Origin: Mesocentrotus franciscanus | Lineage: Eukaryota > Echinodermata > Echinoidea > Camarodonta > Strongylocentrotidae | Assembly: GCA_037976565.1 (NCBI GenBank) | Contig: CP137672.1 | Coordinates: forward strand, 19,678,335 to 19,742,334 | Direction of reading: 5' to 3' | DNA length: 64,000 nucleotides | Shown here: piece by piece, positions 21,501 to 35,288 of the stretch | How positions within the stretch are numbered: position 1 is the first letter of the stretch | How the letters are laid out: each line of letters starts with the position of its first letter | Translations under genes and position numbers: made by a program | The notes under the pieces: model-generated | Told to the model about the DNA's origin: nothing | Seen by the model: only the letters and a program-made list of their open reading frames with translations | Databases searched by the model: none

Positions 21501-24500
21501 CGACAACGATCATTGAATATGGTAAAATCGCATATGCTTCCAATAAGTTCATTTGAACCAAATTCATGACCCCATACCAAAACTTTGTTTTACCTTTACG
21601 AAGATCTAATGTTGATTTTAAAGAAAAAGACTGATCATTCTATTTTTACCACGGTACGAATAAGTCTAGTAATCATAGTAATCTGTTTTTTTTTCAAAAC
21701 CTTTAGAAATGATTTTCAGCAAGTACTTCTTAAAGCTAGATAGTCATCGAAAATAATATCGCTAGTGATATTCGTTTGTCTCGCAATGTGGTCAATAAGG
21801 AATCTAAAAGATCTCGACGTTTCGTGCGCCGCTGCAACACTTCGTCAGGTGAGTGTTGCAGCGGCGCACGAAACGTCGAGATCTTTTAGATTCCTTATTG
21901 ACCACATTGCGAGACAAACGAATATCACTAGCGATATTATTTTCGATACTACATCCGCAATGAGTAATATATTTAGCATTAGATAGTCATGATAATAACT
22001 TTGATGTTGTACAGGTCTCTTCCCACATTGCATAATTTCTCATTTATTTAAATATTATTTTTGGAGCTTGCACCTTACAAACATTGCTTTTTTAGAATGC
22101 TTATCCGTTTCAGTGTACATGTAAAGTACATTGCGATAAGGAATGCTCCTTTATTATTTTTAGTCCTTCAATATTTCTAATTTGTATATTATACAAAGGA
22201 CACTGCTTTATGTCAATTATTAAATTTAATTTTATATTGTACATGCTTATATTCGATTGAATATATTTCCGATAACTCAAATCAAATCAAATCAAATCAT
22301 TGTTATCACATATTAGAAGGAACTGTTTGTAATACAGAGTAAGACGTGAAATGGCCCTTAATCTTAAAATACTGAAATATTCACTTACGTATTTTTCTCA
22401 TCTAGGAAACTTCTAACCAATCGGGAGGCGCTAAAACTGAATCGGTGACGTCACCAACACGTCTGAAGCCACCTATGAGATCACAAGATGAGAAGATACG
22501 ATTGGCCAGGGAGTTCATCGACCAATATTATGCGCATGCTCAGAGGTCAGTAAATTGTTGGTTGTGCTAGTGCTATTTAAGAAGAGGTTTTTTTTTTCTT
22601 TAGATAAAATTAATGAAAAAGGTTAAAAGTCTAGTCATGTTTGATATTATTTGCATGATGATTTAACTGGAGTTTATATATGATTGCATAAAAGAGGTTG
22701 CGTTAAGTATGATGAGGTTGATTATAATGATCATCATGATGATGGTGGTGATGATGATGATGATGATAATGATAACAATGATCAAGATGATGATGACCAA
22801 GGGTGATGATGATAATACTGAAAATAATACATCTTACAGGTCTGGTACAGTATCTCATGAACGTCGTCTGTATGAAGTACAGATGAGCCTCAAAGAGAGT
22901 GGTAACTATCATCTCACGGAAGCTGAACTCATCTTTGGGGCCAAGTCGGCCTGGAGAAACCTTCCGCAGTCTCGATGTCGAATTTATTGGAGCAAGCTGC
23001 AGGTAAGAATCCATTTTTTGTGCCATTCCACTGAGTGCACGTGCCCCTCTGTGCTTCTTAAATGCATAGAATTTACCTCTGATAACTGAGCTGGAAAAAA
23101 CCTGTTGTGTGCAGTCTAACTTCAGGCCAAGACAGTATATTTGATCCCCCTTGTAACTAAGTCCTTAAATTACAACAGCCCCCCCCCCACCCACTCCCAA
23201 GGAAGTTAGGTTTTTATTCCAGGGTCAGACAAACTTATATTATACTAAGTTCATGTGCTTTTATTCCCCTTCTTTACAATTCGTTTGTTCATGAAGGTTT
23301 TCGATGCAAGAAAGGTGACTAATTCTCGCGACATGTTCGAAATGTTGTGCAAGCATCTACTGTACGCGACAAACAAGGGGAATGTGAGGTACGTATCTAC
23401 AGTGAAATTTTTAATAGGTAACTAATATCAAATGAATAATTATAGGATGGATTACGACATGCATTGATATCCGATTTTTTGTATTTTTTTTTGTACATCT
23501 TACAAAATATATATATATAATATCTTACCAAATGGCGATCAAAATATCTTGTGGGACATACAGATGCTCATCCCACTTAAATATAAATATTGCGTAATTC
23601 TTGAAACAACATTGCGTTCAAATCAAAATTTGTCGTACCCAAGGGCGTCAATCCGAGTTTGAGCATGGGGAGGGGGGGGGGACACAATTTATTACATGTC
23701 ACTCTCTCTCAAGCTATTCTGTTTCACGGCATGTACTTTCATTGGTGACCGGTTCATTTATTGCCTTTTTTATCTTTGATATTTCATTACATTTTTAGAG
23801 AAAGAAGACGATTCGTTGTACCGTTCTCGACTCTTAATCTTTGTCTGAATTCAGTTTCCCACCTCCCGCGCGAAGCGCGTAAGTTTTGACGTTTCATTAA
23901 ATTATTAGAGAAAGAAGACGATTCATTGTACCGTTCTCGACTCTTAATCCTTGTTTGAATTCAGTCCCCCTTCCGCGCGAAGCGCGGAAGCTTTGACGTT
24001 TCATTAAATTATTTTTAAAAAGAAGACGATTCGTTGTACGTACGTTCTTGACTCTTAATCTTTGTTCGATTCAGTTTCCCCCTCACGCGCAAAGCGCGGA
24101 AGCTTTGACGTTTCATTAAATTATTTAGAAAAGAAGACGATTCGTTGTACCGTTCTTGACTCTTAATCCTTGTCTGAATTCAGTTTCCACCCTCTCGCGC
24201 GTAGCGCGAAAGCTTTGACGTTTCATTTAATTATTAGAGAAAGAAGACGATTCGTTGTACCGTTCTCGACTCTTAATCCTTGCCTGAATTCAGTTTCCAC
24301 CTTCTCGCGCGTAGCGCGGAAGCCGTTTGACGTTTCATTAAATAATTAGTAGAGAACGAAGACGATTCGTTGTACCGTTTTCACTCTTAATCCCTGTTTC
24401 ATGAAATTTTTAGAGAAAGAAGACGTTTCGTAGTACCGTTCTCGACTATTAATCCTTGTTTGAATAAAGTTTCCCCCCTCCCGCGCGAAGCGCGGAACCT

Positions 24501-27500
24501 GTGACGTTTCATTTGATTATCAGAGAAAGAAGACGATTCGTTGTCAACACAGAGAGAAAGAGGGAGAGAGAAAAAAAAAAATTTTTATCCCCAAATCGTG
24601 GGGGGGCATTTCACCACCTAAAAATTCGTAGGGGACGCGTCCCCCGTCCCCTGGGATTGACGCCCCTGGTCATACCCCTTCTACAAAGGGACCCGATTTT
24701 GGCCTCGTGAATCTATTTCACCCTCTATTTTGCCGATTTGTATTAACCAGTTTCTCACTCACAAGAAACATAATTTATACTTAAAACATAAATTACTATG
24801 TCCATTATTTTACAAGAACTTTATGGCCTAAAAATAACGGCCTAAAAGACAAACAACACAAAAAGCCGTAATTTGTTAACCCTTTTCTATCTTTTTAATT
24901 GCTGCAAGGTTGTCAAAGTGATATCTTTGCCGCTATACGTGGTAGAGCCGATAGATCGATAAGTAGGCCTGAAGATACAGTGCTGCAGCAAAATTGTGGT
25001 GTACTGCCCTCTGCCGACTGGTTCATGTAGAATGATAACAATAACTATATTAGTGACCTCTGCATTTTTCACAATACATAACGTAATGAAAATTCTTGTC
25101 ATACCTTGTATGTACAACACGTAGGAGTGATATCGATGAACAATTCTCATTCTAAAACATGACTATCAGCGCACATTATTACAGAGACATAATAAATTCT
25201 TCGTTTGGGCGTCCATCTTCAATGGGGGAAATGAAAGTGAAAAAAGGAAAGGGCAAGTTACTTGGAAATAGTTCACAAATAATTCGTGGATCAAATCTCT
25301 TTCATTATATCTGCAGGCCAGCAATCACCGTGTTCCCGGCTCGTAATGGCGACAATCAGATGGATTTCCGGATTTGGAACTCACAGCTAATCGGATATGC
25401 GGGGTACCGGCAACCCGATGGATCAGTACTCGGGGATCCGAGCAATCTAACGTTTTCCGAGGTATACAAAGAAATTTTTTAATCAATATTTGTAAAAAAG
25501 AACAAAATGAATTGAGATGAAGGCGGAATCCAGAAGAAAATACAATCAAAAATGTAGATTCAATTTGACACCAGGGCTGGATGAAATTGAACTACAAGAA
25601 TAGAATGCATGAATATATAGGGCTAGGCAGTGTTCCGGGGGGGGAACAGTCCCCCAGGGGCGGATCCAGCCGGCGGCAAGGAGGGCCTAAAGGGCCCACT
25701 TCGTGCGAAAATTTGAAAATCGTGCCGGTCGATTTTTCGCTCAGTGGGGCGGGGGTAGTGAGCAAAAAAAAATTTTGGCACCCGAAAATTTTCCCCTCCG
25801 GGTAGGGTAATTTTTTTCCACCACCCATCCCCTTGGGCGCCAGGGGTAGTGAGCACAAATTTTTTTTTTTGGCCCCCGAAAATTTTTTTTCCCTACGGGA
25901 AGGTTCATTATTTTTTCCACCGCCACCCCTTGGGCGCCAGGAGGGCCCAACTTCCTTTTTTTCAAAAAGGGTGTTTTTACCTGTTTTTTTCTAGGGAGGG
26001 CCCGGCCCCTGGATCCGCCACTGCCCCCCCCCCCACACACACACACACTTTTTCAAGCAATAGCAATAAGTGTCAATTTTTCATTCTCATAAGTGCCCTT
26101 TTTAATCTCTAGTAAGTGCCCCTTTTCAGGTACGAGAAGTGCCCCTTTTCACCTCTGATAATTGCCCTATTCAAATCTGAGAGGTGCCCCTTTTACTTTT
26201 ACAAGTGCCCCTTTCCCTTTTAATAACTAGGCCTACCCCTTTTTAGCTCAGATAAGCGCACCTTTTATTTTCACATGTGCCCCTTTTCCTTTCTCATAAG
26301 TGCCCCTTTTCCTTATGATAAGTGCCCCCATTTAAAAAAAGAAAGAACCCCTGCCCCTTCTCATAAATGTCCCTTTTAATTCTCTCTTTAGTGCCCCTTT
26401 TCATCTCTGGTAAATGACCATTTTCAAATCTGAGAGATGCTCGTTTACTTTGACAAGTGCCCCTTCCCCTCCTGATAAATGTTTTTTTTTCATCTCTGAT
26501 GAGTGTCCACTTTTCACCTCTAATAACTGCCCCTTTTATTTTGACACGTACCCCTTTTCCTTTCTAATAAGTACTCTTTTCCCTTCTTATAAGTGCCCAC
26601 TTCCCCTTTCTCATAAAAGCCCCCTTTCACCTCCGATAAATGCCGCTATTAAAATCTGATCGGTGCCCCTTTTCTTTCAACAAATGCAAATATTCATTCA
26701 TTATAAGTGCCCCTTTTTCATTCTCATACGTGCCCTTTTTCACCTCTGATAATTACCCTTTGTACTTTGACACGTGCTCCTTTTCTTTTTTAATAAGTTT
26801 CTTATCCCTTTCGATAAGTGTCCCCTTTTTCCTCTCATCGTTAAACGTGTCCCTAATTTAAAGCGACTTAATAGAGCAATTTCCCCCAAAGCTCGCTCGC
26901 ATTCATAGATGATATAATTCTGGTACTTATCAAAGGCCTTTTCAGTCTTCCGTTATGAGAATTTGCTTATACCCCCATCAGGATTGGGTTTTTTTTCCTC
27001 TTTATAAGATGTAATTTTTTGCACTGCGACCTCACAAATCTTAAAAATTTACCTCGCTCGCTTCGCTCCCTCGCAAATGAATATTCAGACCATTACACCC
27101 AACTGCAAAGTATGATGCTTAAGCAATATCTTGTATAATGTATAAAGAGAAACAAATATTGAAATCATCCCTGATAATGTAATCACAATGTAGGGGTATA
27201 TACCATTACCAACGTCTACAAAATTGTGTATTTTCGCCTTGAGATTTCCCTTTGTATACTAGGTACCCTTTTTTGTTGGTCCCCCCACTTTGGAAGTCGC
27301 TCCGCCGCCCCTGTTTCGAGGATTCTAAAAAATCACTGAAAACAACAATTCTCATGTACTACATCATCAACCTTTCCCAATTGCTTTTAGACAGCTCCTT
27401 CCACAATGAAATCTCATGACCAGAACTCACCCCTTTATCTTCATCATCAAAATTAATTGATGTAACAACATTTTCTAGCTGGTACACGTCCTCTTTTCAC

Positions 27501-29585
27501 CTAACTTGTTTTCCTTTTCATACTATGTTCAGGTGTGCCGAACCCTTGGATGGCGGAGTGATCGAACTCGCTTTGACGTTCTTCCTCTCGTTCTCCAAGT
27601 CAACGGTAAAGATCCTGAGGTCTTCGAGATCCCGCCAGAGCTCGTTCAAGAAGTCGAACTCGCGCACCCAGAGTGAGTACTAGCAGTGGCGTAGCATGGG
27701 TCAAACCATGGAAGGGGCACCAGCATCATGGTGGAGGAAGGGGGCATCGCGGTCTTTTACGATTAGGGGGGAAGTTGTGCGGGAGGGGTCCCATCATCTT
27801 TTTGCGTCCTTTTACGCCTCTTCCTCATCATTCATCTCTGTATTTTCCTCTTTCTTTCTTCTCGCTTTTAGATTGCGAACTTTACGTGCCGCAGGTTCGT
27901 ACCCCCTCTTAGGCGATATCGCTATGCCGCTAAACATACCGAAAACGCATCATTTCACCGCCCCGTGTATATGTACATTGTTCATGATCCAAAATTAGTT
28001 CTGGAAATAGTAGCGTGGGTCCGGCATTGGGAAGCGTGTTCCTTGTGTCATGGGGGCATCGATCTTTATTTGTATGTAAGGACTTAGTGCGAGAGAATGA
28101 GACCAACGGGTGAGGGGTGGCGTTAGAGGGCGTCATTTTATTTTCTTGTCACATCGTCGTCCCATCTCCCTATCTATACGACACTGGAAAGAAATTTTAT
28201 GATTTGTCTCCATCGTCTAAGAGTGTAATAGGGGCATCATTGGAAGTTATCACTGATAAATTATTTTTGGCTTATAATAAGTTGTGACCAACTCAACTTT
28301 GACTGTGTTTCATATTGAAATGTGAGATATTCACAGATAATTTGCTCAATATTTTACAGGAATGTCACGCTATAGTTTGTTATTATATCAATGAAATCCG
28401 ATTGAAGAAAAAAAAATTATGCAGTAAACTGGTTTGGGATGGCTTATACAAATAGTCCAAAATTTATCATTAGGATTTTGATCCTTATCCTTTACATGTA
28501 TGTCTGTTGATCGTGTTTTATTTAGTTTTCTCTTCTCCTTTTCTTTCATTTTCGCTCTCATCGTCGACGCAGACTTCGATGGTTCATGGACCTGAAGTTG
28601 AAGTGGTACTCGATGCCTTCCTATGCAAACTTCCTCCTTGATGTAGGAGGCATCCAATTCCCGGCATGCCCTATCAATGAGTGGCATGTGGCATCTGACA
28701 TCGCCAATAATGCGCTGTGTGCACCCAAGCGTTACAACATGCTCACGGTGAGTAGTACTCTCACATTCAAACAAGATTTTCTTTCTTTCTTTCTTTTTAT
28801 TCTTCTTCAGCTTCTTCTCCTTTCATTCTTCTTTTTCTACTTCTTCTTCTTCTTTTTTTTCTTCTTCTTCCTCTTGTTCTTGTTCTTGTTCCTCTTTTTC
28901 TTCTTCCTCCTCTTCTTCTTGCTCTTCTCCTTCTTCTTCTCTTTCTTCATCTCTTCTCTTTTTACTTCTTCTTCATTTTCTTTTTTTCTTCTTCTTGTCC
29001 TTGTCCTTTTTCTTCTCTTTCTTCTTTATTTCATCTTCTTTCCTTTTTTGAATATTCTGCTTCAATAATCAATTTATAATTATTATGTTTGTCTGAAATA
29101 ATATGGTGTCCTAGGTATGACATATCATAAAACAGATGTTATATCATTTCACTTGTGCAAGACTTATACAAATAAATTCAACTCACTGAAGTTTAATTCA
29201 ATACAGTATTTCTACGTGTAAAATGGTGTAGATATGTTTTTTTTAACCATGTATATACGAATGCTCAAATCTAATTCTTATTGCAGATGATTGCTGAACG
29301 TTTGGGCTTGGATATATCGTGTACAGACTCACTATGGAAAGATAGGACACTGGTTGAAATGAACGTAGCAGTTCTTCACAGTTTCCAGGTATCTTGCGGA
29401 CAAGCTTTGAAAATAGATCCATCTGATGATATCCAATGTATCTTTATTCAAACCTATGCATATAAAATATTCGATCAGCCTTTTCTGTAGCTTCCTTCCT
29501 TTCTACACAAAATATTAACCATGAATTAAAGCGGGTAAAAGTGATTTTTGGCGTGATTTCTTTCTCTTTCTCTATCTCTCTCTTC

Positions 29586-29626
<41 letters not shown>

Positions 29627-32600
29627 TTTTTTTTTTCAATAGTTTTTTTTTATTAGAGATTTCATTCAAAATAAATCATTACATACAAATCAATGCAAAT
29701 AATTCCATATAAATACAGATCTTCATTTCGTTTTCATAACATAAATAAATTATTCACAAAACAGTGAGCAAAGAAGGGGAATAATGGAATGAAATCACTA
29801 AAGTTTTCTAATAATAATAATAATAATCACATACTGAACAAAAACAACATAATACATATTTGTATACAATGCACCCTAAGCCCATCACCCCTCCACTCCT
29901 TCTACTACTTACCCCCCACCCCGTTAGCATTCACATTCACACTCACAAGCTCTCACCTCACAAAACATACACAGATTCACACGCTCACAACACTGGAACA
30001 CCAGCCAATCATCCTCACTCACAAGACCACACAAAAGACACTTCAAAACACAACACTTATCCACTCAACACATAGAACAGTAGAACACTGTACAAATACG
30101 CCATTCGCACAACAGCATCCACCCATACATCTAACCCACATACCTAACATTCTAACTCCTAAGAATCCAACACACTTAAACCTTCCTTGATTAGATGTAC
30201 ATAAAAGAAAACTCTAATGCACATTGATCAGATGCACATAAAAAGAAAAACACACACACGCACACACACAAACGCACACGCACCCATCCACTCACACACG
30301 CGCACACACACGTCCACACACAAACTCTCTCTCTCTCTCTCTTTCTCTCTTTCCCTCCTTCCCTCCCCTTCATTCTCCCTCTCCTTTCAGCAGAGTTTAA
30401 TCAAGTCAAATCAAATGTAACTTTAATCTCCCCAGCAATACGGCGTGACCATCATGGATCACCATACGTCTTCAGCGGAGTTCATGAAGTTCTTTGCCTC
30501 CGAGCACGAGATCAGACAGGGTTGTCCCACTGATTGGCGAGCCGTGGTCTCCCCGTTGACTGCCAGCTTGACCTCGCTCTTTCACCAAGAAACGCTCAAC
30601 TATCAGCTGAAGCCAACATTCACCGTACAGGTATATAGTCCTCCGCGCCATTAGTGGAGGTGTCGTGGTTTAGTGTTCCATTTACTTCACTCTCAATCCA
30701 AGGGTTGAGGGTTCGAATCCCAGCCCGGCACTAATGTCCTTGGCAAGATATTCATCCATATTTCCTACTCTCGACCAAGGTGTTACAAGGGTACCCGGTA
30801 GGATGCGAAAGTCATTGTAGTTTGCTCAGCATTGTGTGCGTATGTAAACTGGCGCCTGACTAGAATGCTCCCCAAGGAGTGGGGAATGTGTAAACCTTGT
30901 GTGTTGGCAAGCTTGAATTCGATGACCGAGGTAATAATATATCTGTAAAGCGCTTAGAGACATCGGTGATGTATTAAGCGCTATAAAAACACTGAGCATT
31001 ATCATTACTATTATTGGTCCTTTGTCCAGTTTATACCCATTAGGCTTATCGGTCAGTTGAAACCTACACTTACCTCAAACACTCATTCTAGTCCTAACAC
31101 TATGACATAAGGCCAAATCTGATCCTAATAGGATGTACATGTATAAACATTTGAGAATAAAACAGTCCTTGAATTGATCCTACGTCTAACTGGTCCGATA
31201 ATTTTAGTTATCACGTAGACTCCGATTATGTTACAACAAACCCGGTAAGCTATGCATGTTCCCCGACAAAAAACCTCTTTGGTATAATGTCCCAGGAAGA
31301 CTATACCCTGGACATTATACTCCAAGGAAAACTATCCTAGTTTTTCACCGGTATGTCCTTTGAGGTTAGTTGTCTTAAAGCCCCCTAAAGTGTTGGGAGC
31401 CCCGAATTCGCCAAACATTTGATGGCAAAATGTCACTTAAATTGTATCATAATATGAAAGAAGATGTCATTAAAGACACACTTCTGCAAAGATTTCCCCC
31501 CAAAAATGTGTTTGAAGACAAATATTGATAAAATAACACATAATTTGGGTTTTCTGTTGTACGCAGAAAACCTATTATTTTTAATTCTTTCATCAATATT
31601 CGACTTCAAACACATTTGTTTTGAGATTCCTTGCACAAATTTATTTTAAATGACATTCTCTTTCACATTATGATACAATTTAAGTAAAATTTTGCCATCG
31701 AATTTTTGGGGCTCCCAACACTTTAGATGGGCTTTAAGGTACAATGGTGCGGAGGGGGGGGGGAATAATTTGCAATTTGTCACCAATTTGCCCCCCCCCC
31801 CACCCCCCACCCCTCTTCGAGTGATGACCATGATAAGTATCAATGTTCTTATACAGGATAACCCATGGGAGGTACCGGAATGGAAATCGAAGTTATCGTC
31901 GGGAAGACTTAGCACAGATAGACTCCGTTCGCCGGGAGCAGAGTAAGTAATGTTGCTGACCAATTTTAGGGCAGTTAAAGCTTGTTCAGATATGCCGCGG
32001 TAAACCGCCGCGGTAAACCGCCGCTGTTTTTGTTACATGTACATGTACATGAACGGCGATTGCGCGCAACAAAGGTTCTGCGCGTATTCACTGAGCTCTT
32101 TGTTACAAGATATAGAAATGCGAAGCGTATTACACTTTACGTCATCATAGAAGAAAAGAAAAAACGCCGCGGTTTATATCTGAAAGAGGCCTTATAGGTA
32201 GAACCTGGGCGATTTATGTACAATTTATAGTAAAAATTATCCATGATTGGGCAAAATTATCCAAATTGGGCATGAAATTTCCCCAAAGGTTGGTCGGACA
32301 CATGATTACCCTCATGTTTGGCAATTTTGTTTTACACATGATTAATTTACAGTAATATAAAATACTACCGTTAAAAGAAGATATTCTCAAATTGCTTCCT
32401 TCTTTGTCTTAATTTATAAATCCACCTTCATCATACATCATTTAGTGTTTATATATTTAATAGGCCTACACAAAATTAAATCAGGAATAAAGTCAATTGT
32501 TAATAAATTTTGAAGGGCTCGATGGTGTTACATACAGCCGCAAATACCCTTTAGTAAATGCCACATTTTAATCAACTCCAGTTGCGAAACTAGAGGAGTA

Positions 32601-34100
32601 GGGGGCCGGCCCCTAACCCCCCCCCCCTCCCCCCACCGAAAAAAATATTGTAAAACCGTTAATTAACAACTCCATAGATGCCCCGTTTGTAAGGTTAAAC
32701 GATTTACATTATAGAATAATGCGCGTATTTTACAAATGGTTTCTATATTAAAATGTCTGAACATTCAAGCGATTTTTTTTTTAAAAATCATTGTTATTAT
32801 TATTTCGTTATTTTCCAGTCCGTCACGATTTTCATCACGCATTTTACGTCGTGCCCTTTCTGGTACTTTCAAGGCCACCGTACTCTACGCTAGCGAGTTC
32901 GGCAAATCCGAGTACTACGCGAAGAAAGTTTACGAAACATTCCGAAAGGCCTTCGACATTCGTCTACTGCGCATGGACGAATATGACGTCATGAACCTGG
33001 AACATGAGAATCTCGTGTTGGTTGTTACCAGCACGCTTGGAAACGGGGAACCGCCTAGCAACGGACAGGTTTGTCAATGTGCCTATTCAGGAGTGCAAAT
33101 TGGCTCTACAATATTTAAACGGGGAATTTTAGTGGCAATTTGTCCAGTTTTCTAAATTGGTTGGCATACCAGTCAATGATTGTACTTTATGTTTATTTAT
33201 TTTATGTTTACTTTATGTTAAGTGCATTATGAGTGACCAAAACTGGAACTGAATCTAAACACTCATATGTAATTTCGCTTTTCGTTGTAGATACCATAAA
33301 ACTTCAACTTTTTTTTCACTCTATTACGGCGTCTAAACAACCGCAAAGAATCTTTTGTATTACTTTTTGTTTTTTTGAAGATGAAAAGTGCAGTTAATAC
33401 GCATATTATCATCCGTGATTGATAAATAATATTTAATATTTGATTATATTCTTTCTTGCAGGATTTCTGTCGCTATCTGATGGAAATTTTGGATAATAAC
33501 AACAACAGGTCACCTGTGCCTCAGTAAGTATTGATTCAAATCCATATAAATAATTCCTGATAAAGAAAAAAAGTCTAAAAATCTTCTAACACATTTATCA
33601 ATTGATTTATTTTGATATCAAAAGAGTTATGTATTAAATGAGAGAAACTTATTTCTTCGTCGCAACAGAAATCGTATGCACCTTGAAGATGTAAAGCAGG
33701 ACTGTGATAGTTGGTATATTTTGCCCCAAAGCATAGAAAATGTATGATATCGTCCGTTTGAAACACGACAAAGTCATTAAATAATAATCTCACATGAATG
33801 ATAGTAACGACAATGATATAATGATATCTCGGATACGGCGCATATCATAATATGATTTTAAACACGGAAGTCCTCAAAAGGGGAGAAGGCACATTCCAGG
33901 ATTTGTGCACGAAAGGTAGGCAACATGGGTTTCAAGAGGTGGACGCACGATCCGGTTGTGCCCCCCCCCAAACAAAATAATAATATTAATAATAATAATA
34001 ATAATAATATTAATAATAATAATAATAATATTTATGATAATAATAATGATAATGATAAGGATAAGGATAATGATAATGAACTTAATGATAATAATCTAGC

Positions 34101-34141
<41 letters not shown>

Positions 34142-35249
34142 TAATAATGAAAATAATAATAATAATGATAATAATAAAAATAATAATAATAATAATACAA
34201 ATGGGAATAATAAAAACCCGCCAGTAATAATCGTAACCGTCTTTGCTTAACTTCGTTCGTATAGGTCTCCGATTTCTCCACGATGTGAGAAATTTTGTGA
34301 CGCGAACCCTCTGGCCGAAGTGTCGAACGATGGAGGGTTCAATCTACGAGGAGCTGGTATGCTGGGGAGCCTTAGGTAGGAAAAAGCAGATAAAAGTATA
34401 ACATATTCTTAACTACTTTCCAAAAATAACCTAAGGCAATTTCAATAGCCTTGTCCGTCACTTTTTGAAAGGTGCGAACATTACAAAGCCTATGGGATAT
34501 ACAAAAGGGTATTGAAATTGCACCTCATTCGATTCAGTTAGGTCACTTATAGTGCACTTAACATAAATAAATCATATAAAAATAAATAGATTCGATTATA
34601 CATGTAAGTACCATCACAATTATTGATTGGTATGCCAACCAATATCGAAAACTGGGCGAATTGCATTAAAATTTCGAAAGTAGTTGCGATCGTATTACTT
34701 TCTTTAAGTCTTTAGAATCCGTTTGAAAAATATAGGTAATTATTTCGCAATCATAAACAGGTTTGTAAAATGAAACAAAAAAGACATTCATACTTTGTTT
34801 AGGCCACGGTTTAGCTTTTAAAAGAATAAATTCGTTTGAAAGATATAAGTTTTCATTTCAATTCATGATCAACTATTTAAACTACATGTAATTTTTATTT
34901 CGATATCTATATCCATCCCTTTATCGAAATTTCATTCCATTTTGATAGACCAAAAAGTTTGAAATTTAATGCAACATGAAATTTGAAAAGGAATAAAACT
35001 GTTGAATTAAGCCCTGACAAATTATTATTATTGTTGTTGTTATTGCTAATATTAGTATTATTATTATTATTATTATTATTGCTATTGTTATTATTATTAC
35101 CATCATCATCATTATTATTATTATTTATATTATTATTATTACTATTATTGTTATTATTATCATTATTATTATTATTTTATTATTATCTTTATTATTAATA
35201 ATAATAGTACCAGTAGTAGTAGGTAGTAGTAGTTATAGTAGTAGTAGTC

Positions 35250-35288
<39 letters not shown>

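Noticed and set aside
21765..22033. Nearly identical peptides on both strands ([19 protein letters not shown])
   Set aside because: A direct consequence of the perfect palindrome; no other coding evidence.
18558..22405. A missed NOS exon carrying the zinc CxxxxC
   Set aside because: Exon 1 and exon 2 already join in phase with about the canonical spacing, and no open segment with CxxxxC and splice sites was seen; RNA evidence would settle it.
23796..24540. CRISPR-like regular array
   Set aside because: Units are about 110 bp, contiguous and similar over their whole length, with no unique spacers, and lie in a eukaryotic intron inside a hAT-like element.
28586..29068. 160-residue ORF starting in NOS exon 7
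   Set aside because: Only the part up to 28747 is exon; the Phe/Leu-rich remainder is intron read-through of a TTC tract.
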